Shown here: positions 46,172-58,622 of the stretch, piece after piece
How the letters are laid out: the number at the start of each line of letters is the position of its first letter
How positions within the stretch are numbered: the stretch's first letter is position 1
Assembly: GCF_900108105.1 (NCBI RefSeq)
Contig: NZ_FNUR01000003.1
Location: 186,001-250,000, forward strand
Source of the DNA: Butyrivibrio sp. Su6
Lineage (GTDB): Bacteria; Bacillota; Clostridia; Lachnospirales; Lachnospiraceae
DNA length: 64,000 bases
Reading direction: 5' to 3'
The notes under the pieces: model-generated
The model's input: the letters and a program-made list of their open reading frames with translations, nothing else
The model's database searches: none
Told to the model about the DNA's origin: nothing
Position numbers and translations under genes: made by a program

Positions 46172-49100
46172 TCATGTCTTTAGTTCATCTTCAACTTTGT
46201 CCCAGTCAAATTGTTTTAAAGCATGTTCTATATTATCAAATTTCTTTTTATCTTTTTCCGGCAGCTTGTACTTCTTAACCTGCTCCACTACCATTATAGC
46301 GCCATCATACTCCATTTGGGTAACGAATTCATTCAAAGCATCATAAGCTTCCTTAAGTTCAGTCTCCGGAATGGGATCTTTGTCAGAATTATCCTCTTCT
46401 TTATCAACAAGCCCTTTGAGCTTATCCTTGAAATTCCTGTATTTTTCCAGAAGTTGCTTTGTCTTTTCGTTTATGAATTCAATGTCGTTATTATTGCCTG
46501 CTGCCTCAAGCTTTTTGGCCAGTTCCGAAAGTTCCATCGCACCGATGAGCCTTGCGGCACTCTTTAGGGCATGGACCTTAATGGTAAAAGCTTTAATATC
46601 CTTCTCGTTAAAAGCTTTTTCAATAACATCCGAATTATCTGATACCGTGTTTGCAAAAAGAGTAAGTGCACTTACATAAGAGTCTTTGCCTCCACAGTTT
46701 AGTATTCCTTCATCCACAGAGATATCATCGATGTCTTTTACCCAGGATAATTCTCCCATGTCTGCCCCCGCATTATCCTGCTTTTCTCTGATTTCTTCCG
46801 GTATTTCATCCTGCAAAAGATCTTTTGGAATATATTTCTTTATTGCCTTTTCAAGATCAGCACCATTTATAGGTTTGGGGAGATATCCATTAAAACCATG
46901 GCTTAAATAAAACTCATTTCCGCTGTTAGCTGCATTTGCAGTCAGCATGAGTACAGGCAGATCCGGGTAGTCCTTTCTTATCTCTTTTATTGTCTCTATT
47001 CCGTCCATAACAGGCATCATATGATCCAAAAGGACTAAGTGGAAAGAGTCCTCTTTTAGCTTTTCCAGACACTCTTTTCCATTGGTAGCAGTTGTGAGTT
47101 TAAGGCCTGTTTTGCTCAAAAGTCCTGAAATAACCTGCCTGTTCATGGCATCATCATCCACCACAAGAACCTTTGCTTCAGGCGCATAAACCTCAGGTAC
47201 ATATGGACCAATATGTATATCACCACTGCTTTCTGTGAAACTACCAATGGCACTTCCATCAACTATTTTTTGCTCGACCTCAAAAGTGAAAGTTGAACCT
47301 TTTCCATACTCACTTTCGCACCTTAAATCACCTTTCATAAGTTCTGCAAACTGCTTCGAAATGTGAAGTCCAAGTCCTGTCCCCTGGATAGAGCGGTTTC
47401 TGTTTTCTTCAAATCTCTCAAAGGCGGAAAAGAGCTTTTCAATATCCTCTTCTTTAACTCCGATTCCTGTGTCTTTTACCACAAACTTAAGTCTGCAGTC
47501 TTTAGCATCAGCCCAAACCCTTTCGACCTTTAAGGTAAATTCGCCTTCTTCGGTATACTTCACTGCGTTTGTAAGAAGGTTTAGTACCACCTGTTTTATC
47601 TTGCCATCATCACCATATAATTTCTTGGGAAGATTTTCATCTACTTCCACCTTGAAATCAAGATTCTTTAAATTGCTTCTTACCCTGATCATAGGGATGA
47701 TCGCTCTTAATAGTTCAACAAGATCATACTCTTCTTCCACAAGATGAACTTTTCCTGACTCGATCTTGGACAGGTCAAGAACGTCATTTATAAGTCCCAA
47801 AAGAGATTCCGACGCTCTTTTTATATCGCTTGCATAACTCATTATGCTCTGATAATACTCTTTGGGAACTCCATCAGAGTTCTGTCTCATTATCATCTCA
47901 TCCATTCCCATGATAGTGTTTATAGGCGTTCTGATCTCATGGGACATATTTGCAAGAAATCGCGACTTTGCGCTGTTTGCTCTCTCAGCGTCATCTTTAG
48001 CTATGCGGATCTGCTCATATTGCCTTCTTATAATGGTTCCGCTTAAGATCTGCCACACAACCACCGCAATAAGAATAGCTCCCAGGATGCCAATTGTTAC
48101 CTTTACGGCAACTATCTCTGTGGGCCTTGCCTCCTTTTTTATGTTAAATACTTCATCCTGATATACTTTTCCATTGGCCTGACTCTGAAGCTGGACATGA
48201 AGCTTGTAATTTCCGTAAGGAAGACTCGTATATGTCAAGGCTGACATATTATTCTGAAACATAGTCACGCCTTCATCTTTTGATCCCTCAAGGTAGATTC
48301 TCACCAGCGGATTTATAAGTGTGTAATTAAGTATAGAAGCATTTATCTGAATTCTGCCTTTGGAAGCAGGTATAACATAAGTCCCATCCTCTCTCTGTTT
48401 TACCTCCCTGTCATCACAGGTTATGGATTTGATATAGATCTTTACATGCGCTTCGCGATCCTGATAGTCATCTATATTTACCCTGCTGACCCCGCTTCGT
48501 CCGCATATGAAAAGATTTCCATCAACATCTATTTCGCTATATGAGTTACCTGTCGGAACGCTTGGAAGACCGCTTGAGGCATCAAAGAACTGATATTTAA
48601 ACTCTTTTCCACTCATTATGTCTTCTATGTTTGCCACATATATACCATTTGAGGCCAGAACCCAGGCATCTCCTGATTTAGAAAAGAAAATGTCATAATT
48701 ATTTGAATATGGAAATTTTGTGAGATTGTAGATCTTCTCATCTTTCATGTAACACAGAGCATTAGATGTTATGACCCAATAGATTTGTCTTTCTTCGTCA
48801 TATTTAATGCGCATGATAACATCACTGGTAAGCCCCTCATCTCTTCCCAGTCTTTTAACATTGTGATCCTTATCAACTATATAGATACCATCTCCATCAG
48901 AGCCAATATAAATATCGCCATTTGGCCCCTCACAGGAAGTAAGTAATAAAGTATTACTTATGGTCTCTTTTCCAATTGTGTCTACGACAGCTTTATCTTT
49001 GATAACTGCCAGGCCTCTGTTAGTTGCAACTAAAACAGCTCCGTCTTTTCTCAATGTGATGCTTCTTATCTCATTGCATATAAAGCCGGACTTCTCATTA

Positions 49101-50398
49101 AACTTAACGATTTCGCCTCTTTTGTTATAACGGATAAGGCCTTTATCTTTTGTAAAGGTCCCAATCCAAAGATTGTTATCATAATCCTCTATAATGCACC
49201 TTATTCTTACATCTTTGAGCTCTTCTGTCAGTTCATTCTCCACCTTGTGATTTCCTGCAGTAACGACCTCAAGGCCTTTTTCTGTTCCAATGTATAATGA
49301 CCCGTTATAAGTACAAGTAGCATTAACAACTTCATTACCTGCATTGGCCTGGTCAGAGAGGTTCACAAAGCTGTTAGCAACAAGTTTCATTACTCCCTGT
49401 CTTGTGGAAGTAAACCATAAATTTCCCTCATAATCCTCTACCATGGAACCAATAAGGCTTGTAAGAGGAAGGTTATCCAATGTGATATATCTGTTATTTT
49501 TATCAAGGTATCCAACCACACTGCCTGACATGACCCATATTCTGTCTGCAGCTTTGCCTATCCAGGAAATATCTGATGCAGGACTTACAGAGACTCTCTT
49601 AAGTCCCATTCCCTTACTGCCATATCTGCCGTAATATACAAGGTCATTGGTTGTACCATAATAAAGATATCCCTTTGAATCAGGATTCACAAAGATTGTT
49701 GTAATTGTATCTATTCCAAGATCCTCGCTGGAATAGCAGGATATTATCTCTCCGTCCTCTATACAAAAAACTTCTCCAAGCCTGTTACATCCATACACTT
49801 TTCCGTCAGAATCAGCTATAAGCCTGATGATATATGCATCAGACAAAAGAGAATCATCAACCAGGTGAAGTCTCATATATTCGTCAACATATGAGATACC
49901 GTTAGTAGATCCGGCATAAACATTTCCATCTATACTCTCTGCAAGAGACCTCATTGTGGAAGATTTAAGACCATCAAGGTAGCTGTATCTGATAGTATTT
50001 CCATTATCAAGGACCACTATTCCATTGTCATTAGTTCCCACCCACAGCCTGTGCTTATGGTCTTCTAAAAGTGTATTGGCATTGGTGAGACCATTAGTCG
50101 AATCCTGGCGTTCAAAGGTAATACCGTCATACTTCATAAGTCCGGCATATCCGCCAACCCATATATACCCATCGCTGCCTGATAAAATACAATTTGCATC
50201 AGAAGTGGGAAGTCCATTCGATGAATTATAGAGCTTGGTGGCGTATCCAAGACCTTTCACCTGCCCTGTGGCTGCCATGGCTCCGCCGACATTTTCTTCA
50301 GTGTTTTCTTCCTCGGCATTTACAGATAAAGGCATCAGAAAGAAGCCTAATAAAAACAGATATATAATTCCTATCTTTCTAAGATTAATTGAAAGCAT
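46172..50398 (-). CDS. Periplasmic-propeller hybrid histidine kinase (reg_prop/Y_Y_Y type)
   Basis: About 1408 residues from ATG 50398 (GGGAG 8 nt upstream). Signal segment at the start, then about 14 two-component propeller repeats (NGLTNANTLLEDHKHRLWVGT-like motifs), a Y_Y_Y domain, one membrane helix (about 750-775), HisKA ([18 protein letters not shown]), HATPase, receiver (VLVVDDDAMNRQ, LVLLDHMMPVMDG) and HPt ([14 protein letters not shown]). This propeller architecture is typical of glycan sensors of Bacteroidetes, but here without an AraC output and ending in HPt. It heads the operon with the response regulator and the second kinase. Confidence 0.9.
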   Translation of the reverse strand: MLSINLRKIGIIYLFLLGFFLMPLSVNAEEENTEENVGGAMAATGQVKGLGYATKLYNSSNGLPTSDANCILSGSDGYIWVGGYAGLMKYDGITFERQDSTNGLTNANTLLEDHKHRLWVGTNDNGIVVLDNGNTIRYSYLDGLKSSTMRSLAESIDGNVYAGSTNGISYVDEYMRLHLVDDSLLSDAYIIRLIADSDGKVYGCNRLGEVFCIEDGEIISCYSSEDLGIDTITTIFVNPDSKGYLYYGTTNDLVYYGRYGSKGMGLKRVSVSPASDISWIGKAADRIWVMSGSVVGYLDKNNRYITLDNLPLTSLIGSMVEDYEGNLWFTSTRQGVMKLVANSFVNLSDQANAGNEVVNATCTYNGSLYIGTEKGLEVVTAGNHKVENELTEELKDVRIRCIIEDYDNNLWIGTFTKDKGLIRYNKRGEIVKFNEKSGFICNEIRSITLRKDGAVLVATNRGLAVIKDKAVVDTIGKETISNTLLLTSCEGPNGDIYIGSDGDGIYIVDKDHNVKRLGRDEGLTSDVIMRIKYDEERQIYWVITSNALCYMKDEKIYNLTKFPYSNNYDIFFSKSGDAWVLASNGIYVANIEDIMSGKEFKYQFFDASSGLPSVPTGNSYSEIDVDGNLFICGRSGVSRVNIDDYQDREAHVKIYIKSITCDDREVKQREDGTYVIPASKGRIQINASILNYTLINPLVRIYLEGSKDEGVTMFQNNMSALTYTSLPYGNYKLHVQLQSQANGKVYQDEVFNIKKEARPTEIVAVKVTIGILGAILIAVVVWQILSGTIIRRQYEQIRIAKDDAERANSAKSRFLANMSHEIRTPINTIMGMDEMIMRQNSDGVPKEYYQSIMSYASDIKRASESLLGLINDVLDLSKIESGKVHLVEEEYDLVELLRAIIPMIRVRSNLKNLDFKVEVDENLPKKLYGDDGKIKQVVLNLLTNAVKYTEEGEFTLKVERVWADAKDCRLKFVVKDTGIGVKEEDIEKLFSAFERFEENRNRSIQGTGLGLHISKQFAELMKGDLRCESEYGKGSTFTFEVEQKIVDGSAIGSFTESSGDIHIGPYVPEVYAPEAKVLVVDDDAMNRQVISGLLSKTGLKLTTATNGKECLEKLKEDSFHLVLLDHMMPVMDGIETIKEIRKDYPDLPVLMLTANAANSGNEFYLSHGFNGYLPKPINGADLEKAIKKYIPKDLLQDEIPEEIREKQDNAGADMGELSWVKDIDDISVDEGILNCGGKDSYVSALTLFANTVSDNSDVIEKAFNEKDIKAFTIKVHALKSAARLIGAMELSELAKKLEAAGNNNDIEFINEKTKQLLEKYRNFKDKLKGLVDKEEDNSDKDPIPETELKEAYDALNEFVTQMEYDGAIMVVEQVKKYKLPEKDKKKFDNIEHALKQFDWDKVEDELKT

Positions 50399-50604
50399 TA
50401 AAAAATCTCCCAAAAGGCACAGTTATCGCAATTATGTTTTGCTGTATTACATTATATCATCAAGGTCATCTCCTAATTATTTCTTAATTCTTATAAAAGC
50501 ATTAGATTTCCTTAAACTTTTTTTGCCCATCAATGAATTAACGCTTTTATTTGTAATTAAATTGTATTAAAATTAAACTATCGTTCGATAGGAGGATTAT
50601 TAAA

Positions 50605-50910
50605 ATGTCCAAAAACAGTGGATTTGGTAAGTTTATATTGTTCTGTACAGCAGTAGGCGCTGCAGCTGCAGGTGCTTATTACTATCTTTCCAAGAGAGAA
50701 GCTGAGATAGCTGACAGCTTCGACGATGATTTTGATGAATATGATGATTTCGAGGATGATCTCGATGAGGAAAAAGATATAAAGACAACTTCCAGAAAGT
50801 ATGTTGATATCAAGACTTCTGAATCTGATACAAAAGATGAGGAAGAAAACGAAGCTGATAAGGAGCCATCCTCATCAGAAGAATTCTTTGACGACGAAGA
50901 CGAGAAATAA
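50605..50910 (+). CDS. Small single-pass membrane protein with acidic tail
   Basis: 101 residues. AGGAGG lies 8 nt before the ATG. One hydrophobic stretch (about 9-27, FILFCTAVGAAAAGAYYYL) resembles YtxH-like small envelope proteins, then a very acidic tail (FDDDFDEYDDFEDDLDEE) to the end. Function unknown. Confidence 0.75.
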   Translation: MSKNSGFGKFILFCTAVGAAAAGAYYYLSKREAEIADSFDDDFDEYDDFEDDLDEEKDIKTTSRKYVDIKTSESDTKDEEENEADKEPSSSEEFFDDEDEK

Positions 50911-50923
50911 TGAGTATTAAAAA

Positions 50924-50949
50924 AGAGGTGCTTAGCACCTCTTTTTTTA
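50924..50949. terminator. Bidirectional terminator between the small membrane protein and DUF2225 genes
   Basis: AGAGGTGC-TTA-GCACCTCT, with A-tract upstream and TTTTTT downstream. Confidence 0.9.
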
Positions 50950-51804
50950 TTGTTCTCCAGTTTTTTCTGTGAGCATATCCTTTAAAACTCTGGCCTTATC
51001 CTTGATCCTGCTGTTTGCAACTCTGGATGTAAGAAGCTCAGAGATCATCTTGCTTGCAACATCATACTGATCTGTTTCCATAGCAAGAGCTGCAATCAGA
51101 TAGTCAAGAGTTGTTGAATCCATACCTGCAATAGGGAATTCCTCAGACTGTCTTGCCATTACAAATCCGTTAAGGGCATTTGTAAGGAGCTCTTTCTCCT
51201 GCTCATCATTTTCCTTCTTTTTGGTCTCATAATCAGGATCAGACTCATCAAGACGCTGTGTCTCTCCTCTTATGACCCATGCGGTTTTCATACAGATGTA
51301 TGCCTTTTCACTGTTTTTTGCTTTCTTTACAACTGCATTGGCAAGTGCAAGCTGATAAAGACTCTTGGCATGTTCATAGCTGTATGTAGGTTCTTTATAG
51401 ACTATTTTCCTATAATTCATGCAGATCTTTATTCTGATATCTTCGATCTGATACTTATTAAGAGTTGAAAAATATCTTCCAAGAGCTGCATAGCCACATT
51501 CTGGACAGCCTATAACATCATATTTATTCTGATCGACCTCGCTGTAATCTGGTCTAAGGTCAATATCTACAGCCTTCATTCTGACCTTACCTGTTCTTAC
51601 AGTTTTAGCTTCAAATTCTGATTCGCAAACCGGACATTTATATTTCTTGTCAAAAAGGTAATCTTCCTCATTAACAAGCGCAAGCTTTTTCTTGGGTTCT
51701 TCCTTTTTAACTACAGTTTCTTTTTTCTTTGGATCCTCAAAAAGGTCTCCGCCACCGATGTTTCCCAGTCCAAGTTTCTCAAGTCCAGAAAAAATACCAG
51801 CCAT
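50947..51804 (-). CDS. DUF2225 zinc-ribbon-type protein
   Basis: 285 residues. CPVCESEFEAKTVRTGKVR and VIGCPECGYAALGRYF give two CxxC pairs typical of DUF2225 family proteins. The rest is TPR-like helices (YEHAKSLYQLALANAVVKK). GAGG precedes the ATG; the gene follows glnS by 21 bp and probably shares its transcript. Molecular role unknown. Confidence 0.88.
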   Translation of the reverse strand: MAGIFSGLEKLGLGNIGGGDLFEDPKKKETVVKKEEPKKKLALVNEEDYLFDKKYKCPVCESEFEAKTVRTGKVRMKAVDIDLRPDYSEVDQNKYDVIGCPECGYAALGRYFSTLNKYQIEDIRIKICMNYRKIVYKEPTYSYEHAKSLYQLALANAVVKKAKNSEKAYICMKTAWVIRGETQRLDESDPDYETKKKENDEQEKELLTNALNGFVMARQSEEFPIAGMDSTTLDYLIAALAMETDQYDVASKMISELLTSRVANSRIKDKARVLKDMLTEKTGEQ

Positions 51805-51825
51805 GCCTATACCTCTTTTCTTAAA

Positions 51826-53532
51826 TTAATTTTTAGGTAATACAAATGAGCTCTTTAATGACACTATTCTGTTGAATACAGGTGCTCCCTCCTTGGAATC
51901 CTTTGAATCAACACAGAAAAATCCATTTCTTACAAACTGGAATTTGTCATAAGCTACTGCATTTTTAAGCTCAGGTTCAAGTTTTGCATTCTTGATCACA
52001 GTGATGGAGTTAGGATTAAGGTTAAGTGATCCATCCTCATTATAAACACCCTTTTCTTCATCAATGATATTCTCATACAAACGTACTTCTGCATTAAGTG
52101 CTTCCTTAGCAGAAACCCAATGAATTGTACCTTTAACTTTTCTCTCGTTAAATCCGCTTCCTGACTTTGTTGCAGGATCATATGTGCAATGAACAGCAAT
52201 AACATTGCCATTCTCATCCTTATCACATCCTGTACAGGTTACAAAGTAAGCGTTCATAAGTCTTACTTCATTTCCAGGGAAAAGACGGAAATACTTTTTA
52301 GGAGGATTCTCATAGAAGTCCTCTCTCTCAATATAGAGCTCTTTTCCGAAAGGAATCTTTCTTGTTCCCATTTCAGGAACTTCCTTGTTATTCTCAATCT
52401 CAAGATACTCTGTTTCACCTTCAGGATAATTGTCGATAATAAGCTTTACAGGATCAAGGATAGCAAGCATTCTCTTAGCCTTGAGCTTAAGATCTTCTCT
52501 TATGCAATACTCAAGCATAGCATACTCAGCTGTAGAGTTTGCCTTACTGATACCACACATATCAACAAACATCTTTATAGATTCAGGAGTAAATCCTCTT
52601 CTTCTAAGTGAAGCGATAGTAACAAGTCTTGGATCATCCCATCCGTCAACTATGCCATCTTCTACAAGACGCTTGATATATCTTTTACCTGTAACAACAT
52701 TGTTGAGATAGAGCTTTGCAAACTCAATCTGTCTTGGTGGGTTCTTATATTCACATTCTGTCTTAACCCAGTCGTATAAAGGTCTGTGATCCTCAAACTC
52801 AAGTGTGCAGAGAGAATGTGTGATGCCCTCAATAGCATCCTCAATAGGATGAGCAAAGTCGTACATAGGATAAATGCACCACTTGTCACCTGTTCTTGCA
52901 TGTGTCATATGAGCAACCCTATAGATAATAGGATCTCTCATGTTGATATTAGGTGAAGCCATATCGATCTTGGCACGAAGTGTCATAGCGCCATCTTCAA
53001 CCTTGCCGCTCTTCATCTCTTCAAAGAGTCTTAAGTTCTCTTCTACACTTCTGTCCCTGTTAGGATCATTCTTACCCGGTTCTGTAAGAGTTCCTCTGTA
53101 CTCACGCATTTCATCAGCTGTGAGTTCAGAAACATAAGCCTTGCCCTTTTTGATAAGCTTTACAGCGTCTTCATACATCTCATCAAAATAATCTGATGCA
53201 TGGAATAAACGATCCTCATAATCTGCACCAAGCCACTTAACATCCTCGATGATAGAGTCCATAAACTCTGCCTTCTCTTTTGTAGGGTTGGTGTCGTCAA
53301 ATCTCATATTAAACTTGCCGCCGTACTCTTTTGCCATTCCATAGTTTAAAAGAATACTCTTAGCATGTCCTATATGTAAAAAGCCGTTAGGTTCAGGAGG
53401 AAAACGAGTATGTACGTGGTCGTATACTCCGTCCTGAAGATCCTTATCAATTGCTGCTTCAATAAAATGCCTTGAAGGAGTATTGCCTTCTTCAGCATTT
53501 TCATTTGTTTTTGTTACTACTTCTTCTGCCAT
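51826..53532 (-). CDS. glnS: Glutaminyl-tRNA synthetase
   Basis: 568 residues. Class I signature [17 protein letters not shown] is intact. [21 protein letters not shown] and the C-terminal beta-barrels ([22 protein letters not shown]) identify GlnRS. The usual second signature (MSKRKL-like) reads [11 protein letters not shown], keeping the key Lys-Arg. Direct charging of tRNA-Gln is implied, rather than only the GatCAB route. Confidence 0.95.
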   Translation of the reverse strand: MAEEVVTKTNENAEEGNTPSRHFIEAAIDKDLQDGVYDHVHTRFPPEPNGFLHIGHAKSILLNYGMAKEYGGKFNMRFDDTNPTKEKAEFMDSIIEDVKWLGADYEDRLFHASDYFDEMYEDAVKLIKKGKAYVSELTADEMREYRGTLTEPGKNDPNRDRSVEENLRLFEEMKSGKVEDGAMTLRAKIDMASPNINMRDPIIYRVAHMTHARTGDKWCIYPMYDFAHPIEDAIEGITHSLCTLEFEDHRPLYDWVKTECEYKNPPRQIEFAKLYLNNVVTGKRYIKRLVEDGIVDGWDDPRLVTIASLRRRGFTPESIKMFVDMCGISKANSTAEYAMLEYCIREDLKLKAKRMLAILDPVKLIIDNYPEGETEYLEIENNKEVPEMGTRKIPFGKELYIEREDFYENPPKKYFRLFPGNEVRLMNAYFVTCTGCDKDENGNVIAVHCTYDPATKSGSGFNERKVKGTIHWVSAKEALNAEVRLYENIIDEEKGVYNEDGSLNLNPNSITVIKNAKLEPELKNAVAYDKFQFVRNGFFCVDSKDSKEGAPVFNRIVSLKSSFVLPKN

Positions 53533-53599
53533 TTTGTTCTTATAACCAACTTTCTAAAAATTATAATCGTACAACATAGTATATCATAGTACGCAACAT

Positions 53600-56329
53600 T
53601 TAACTATAGACGTATTTTTCCTCAAATGCAGCCCTTCTTAAAGGCTTGTCATAATAATAGCCCTGAACGTATTTTACTCCCAGTCCCTTTAAAGCACTTA
53701 GCTGCTGTTTGGTCTCTATACCTTCCACGCATACCTCTGCACCTATAGTCTTGCCAAGCTGACTTATGGTCTTTATGAAAGCTTTGGAATAATCATCTGT
53801 TTCTATTCCCTTGGAGAAATTCTGGTCAACTTTGATAATATCAAAGGGCAGCGCTCTCAAACTGCTAAGTGCTGAATATCCCGTTCCAAAATCATCAAGT
53901 GCAAGCCTTACTCCAAGTGCTTTTATATCAAGAAGAGTCTGCTTGGTCCTTGCAAGATCATTTATAGCAAGTCTCTCAGTGAGCTCTAATATGAGATTCT
54001 GAGGTTTTAAATGGTTTTCTTCTATGCACTTTTTAATTACATCCACAATATCTGTCTGCATGATCTGAACTACGGAAAGATTTACGCTGACCGCAAACTC
54101 TCCTGTTCCCGATTCATTCCACTGTCTGCAGCATTCACAGGCTTTTTTCAGGACATAATTGCCAATAGGATTTATAAGTCCCAAATACTCCGCCAGAGGA
54201 ACGAATTCATCAGGACTAAGGAATCCCAGTTTTTCACTGTTCCATCTGACAAGAGCCTCCGCTCCTATATGCTTATACTGACCGGTGCCGCTCTTAAGGT
54301 CAGAAGGCTGCATGATAATTGGCTGGAAAAATACTTCAAACTCATCACAGCTCTTTCCAATGGCATCATACATGCTCTTTTCAAGATCAAGTCTGTGGAT
54401 AGAAGAAGAATCAATATTATCTGAGTACTCTGCCACGCGGTTTTTGCCGGATTTCTTGGCTTCATACATGGCAACATCAGATTTTCTGATAAGCTCAGAT
54501 ACACTATCCCCGTGATCAGGAAACTTCACAATACCCATACTCATAGTGCAGTAGTAATCACTGTCTTTAAGATACCAGGGCGTAGCAAAGGCATCCTTGA
54601 TCTCCTCCATTATCTTATCAAGTCTGTCAAAACTATCAGGTGGAACGATGATGACAAACTCATCTCCGCCCATTCTGTAGCAGGAATTTCCGATACCCTC
54701 AATCCTGCTGATCGACTTGGAAATATCCTGCAAAAGAATATCGCCATACTGATGCCCCAAACTGTCATTTATATGCTTAAAGTCATCAAGATCAAGGTAC
54801 ATAAGCGCGCCGTGGGTATTATTCTGCCTTGCTTCATCCACATATCTGGCAAGGTCTTTTTCACAGCACATTCTGTTATAGAGACCTGTCAGGAAATCAG
54901 TATAAGCCTGAAGCTCAATCCTTCTCTGATATAACTTTTTCTCCGTTATGTCATACAAGGCGCAAAGAGATACAGGCCTTCCGTCAACCCACTTTATTCT
55001 TGTGTAGTAAACGTCGTACCATTTTCCTCTTGCCCTGTGATTAACTTCATAGTTACCGCTTCGGCTTCTTGACGGAATATTGGATTCAAAAAGATCCACA
55101 AGAGAGTTCTCACTTATTTCCCTGCTGAAGTTCTTTTTAAAGCTTCTGTTTGCAAACAGAAGAACTCCAGTTTCAATATCTCTTACATAAATGGAACTTC
55201 CCACATTATCAAGAACTGACTCAAGTGATGCAAAAGAGCTTGCAAGGGAGTTCTTTTGAAGTCTCTTGGTAATAATACTCTGGAGCACTCTTATAGCATC
55301 ATTTATGTACTTGATGTCATCAATGGACCATATCCTTATTTCTCTGGTCTCTGCAAAGCACGCATAGAACAGGATAGCGCCGTTGACAATTATAGGCATG
55401 GCCACAAGTGCCTTTATTGACAGATTATCAAGCTGTTCCCTTTCACCTGCATTCATCTGGCTGTCGCTTGATACAACAACCGCTTTTTCAGAGCCAAGGA
55501 ACCAGCATTTCTCCTGATCTGTCGTATCAGGAAACATCTTGGATACGCCTGCTGCCGTCCACTGAACTACAATATCCATCAGATGGCCATGATGGATCCT
55601 ACAGGTGTATGCATTACTTACCTGAAGATACTCACAGAGTTTAGATAGCATATCCACCATTATCTCTTCAATCGAATCGTCACTATCAAGAAGGGATACT
55701 ATCTCTGTCATGGTTTCAGCTCTTCTAAAGGAACTGGTCATCTCAAGCTCCTGCTTTTTACTGACCTTACTGCTGGCTTCAGCCATTGTTCTGGATGTTT
55801 CAATACCCAAAATCACACTAAGGGACTCTCTGAGAAGATCTAAAGTCTTATATAGTTTTCTTTCTGAAATCTGGTAAGCAAAGGATTCTAATGGCGGAAC
55901 ATGATAGAACTCTTTTTCATATTCTGCATCAGTAAGTACGCCGCATACGATCCACACAGCGGCAGTAGAATTATCATTTTTGACAGCAACAGCAGCGAGC
56001 TTTAAATTTGGAACCTCTGTGATCTCCACAGCCTGATCCTCAAGCTCGCTCTCGGATACACGCTTGAATATGTTGTGTATCCTTACTTCTGTCACGTATT
56101 TTTGAATTATTTTTATTTCTCTCGGATTACCTGAAAAATTACTTATAGGTACTTCATTAGTGTCAAGGCAAAAAGCATATATGCCAGCCATCTCACAGAA
56201 TCTGTCCTGCCATGACTGGATCGAAGCGGCATTTTTTTGCGCAAAATCACCAAGGGCTCCGCTAAAATCCTTTAGAGAACCCATTTCACTGGCGTTTTTT
56301 GCTTCTGCTTCGTTAATAAACTCTTGCAA
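53600..56329 (-). CDS. GGDEF-EAL protein with GAF/PAS-like input (c-di-GMP turnover)
   Basis: 909 residues with a TTG start (GGGAG 7 nt upstream). N-terminal input (GAF-like around 200-350, PAS-like around 365-470), then GGDEF (SCYRMGGDEFVIIVP, intact active site) and EAL (AEALVRW, ILELTERL, LDDFGTGYS, IIKVDQNF, EGIETKQQL, QGYYYDKPL, all catalytic residues present). Both synthesis from GTP and hydrolysis of c-di-GMP are plausible. No membrane segment is seen. It lies 23 bp after guaB, whose product feeds the GTP pool. Confidence 0.94.
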   Translation of the reverse strand: MQEFINEAEAKNASEMGSLKDFSGALGDFAQKNAASIQSWQDRFCEMAGIYAFCLDTNEVPISNFSGNPREIKIIQKYVTEVRIHNIFKRVSESELEDQAVEITEVPNLKLAAVAVKNDNSTAAVWIVCGVLTDAEYEKEFYHVPPLESFAYQISERKLYKTLDLLRESLSVILGIETSRTMAEASSKVSKKQELEMTSSFRRAETMTEIVSLLDSDDSIEEIMVDMLSKLCEYLQVSNAYTCRIHHGHLMDIVVQWTAAGVSKMFPDTTDQEKCWFLGSEKAVVVSSDSQMNAGEREQLDNLSIKALVAMPIIVNGAILFYACFAETREIRIWSIDDIKYINDAIRVLQSIITKRLQKNSLASSFASLESVLDNVGSSIYVRDIETGVLLFANRSFKKNFSREISENSLVDLFESNIPSRSRSGNYEVNHRARGKWYDVYYTRIKWVDGRPVSLCALYDITEKKLYQRRIELQAYTDFLTGLYNRMCCEKDLARYVDEARQNNTHGALMYLDLDDFKHINDSLGHQYGDILLQDISKSISRIEGIGNSCYRMGGDEFVIIVPPDSFDRLDKIMEEIKDAFATPWYLKDSDYYCTMSMGIVKFPDHGDSVSELIRKSDVAMYEAKKSGKNRVAEYSDNIDSSSIHRLDLEKSMYDAIGKSCDEFEVFFQPIIMQPSDLKSGTGQYKHIGAEALVRWNSEKLGFLSPDEFVPLAEYLGLINPIGNYVLKKACECCRQWNESGTGEFAVSVNLSVVQIMQTDIVDVIKKCIEENHLKPQNLILELTERLAINDLARTKQTLLDIKALGVRLALDDFGTGYSALSSLRALPFDIIKVDQNFSKGIETDDYSKAFIKTISQLGKTIGAEVCVEGIETKQQLSALKGLGVKYVQGYYYDKPLRRAAFEEKYVYS

Positions 56330-56352
56330 GTTTTCACTCCCGGAGATTATTT

Positions 56353-57822
<1,470 letters not shown>

Positions 57823-57859
57823 TTATCTATAAATCTTTTATTCAATTACAATCTTTAAT

Positions 57860-58372
57860 TTAATCTGTAAAAACTTTTCTAGGTGCCACAGCCTTAACTG
57901 CTGCAACGAACTCTTCTGTTGGTTCAAATATTATCTTGTCTTTTCCATCGTAATAGATTGTGTATGTAGGATCCGGCTGTGCGTCCTTATTTTTTGATGA
58001 AAAATCTGATGTCTTGTATGTCTTATTCTTGAATTCGTCTAAATGATATGATCTGGATGGAGCCATTGCCTCAATGTGCTCAACTGAATAAGTACCCACA
58101 TGCTTACGGGAACTTTTATTAAGAACTTTGTCTACTGAAATCTCTTTGTCACAATACTGATACTCGTACTCAATGTTTGCATTAAGTGCTGCGAAATGAT
58201 AACCAAAACCTGCTGCCACGCAAAGTATAAGACCAATTATTCCAAAACCAAGCATGAAAGCTGCAATGAAGAAAACAACTGCAAAGAAAATGCTCAAATA
58301 CTTGAGAAAAGTAATAACCGGCGATGCCTTACTTTCAACGAGGCATTCTACATAACTATTGTCGTTAACCAT
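57860..58372 (-). CDS. Membrane protein resembling DUF6106
   Basis: 170 residues with two adjacent membrane helices (about 20-65, YLSIFFAVVFFIAAFMLGFG and IGLILCVAAGFGYHFAAL), then a soluble PH-like domain (YEYQYCDKEISVDKVLNKSSRK, YTIYYDGKDKIIFEP). AGGAGGAG lies upstream of the ATG. The DUF6106 label is from recall of its overall look; function unknown. Confidence 0.7.
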   Translation of the reverse strand: MVNDNSYVECLVESKASPVITFLKYLSIFFAVVFFIAAFMLGFGIIGLILCVAAGFGYHFAALNANIEYEYQYCDKEISVDKVLNKSSRKHVGTYSVEHIEAMAPSRSYHLDEFKNKTYKTSDFSSKNKDAQPDPTYTIYYDGKDKIIFEPTEEFVAAVKAVAPRKVFTD

Positions 58373-58622
58373 CTGTAAAACTACTCCTCCTGTTAGTCGC
58401 CATTTTTATCAAGTATCTTATATTCAAATTAATGCCATGTCAAGGGCAACCACGATTATTCTTATTGACATTGAAGGACATAAATTTGTATCATATGTGA
58501 CAAGTGCTCTTAAACAAATTATTTTGTTCCTGCACACAGTCATCAATTCTATTATATACATTTTTACGAACAAAAAATATTATATTTCTGTTAATATTTT
58601 TTGATGCTCCGGAGGTTTTAAA

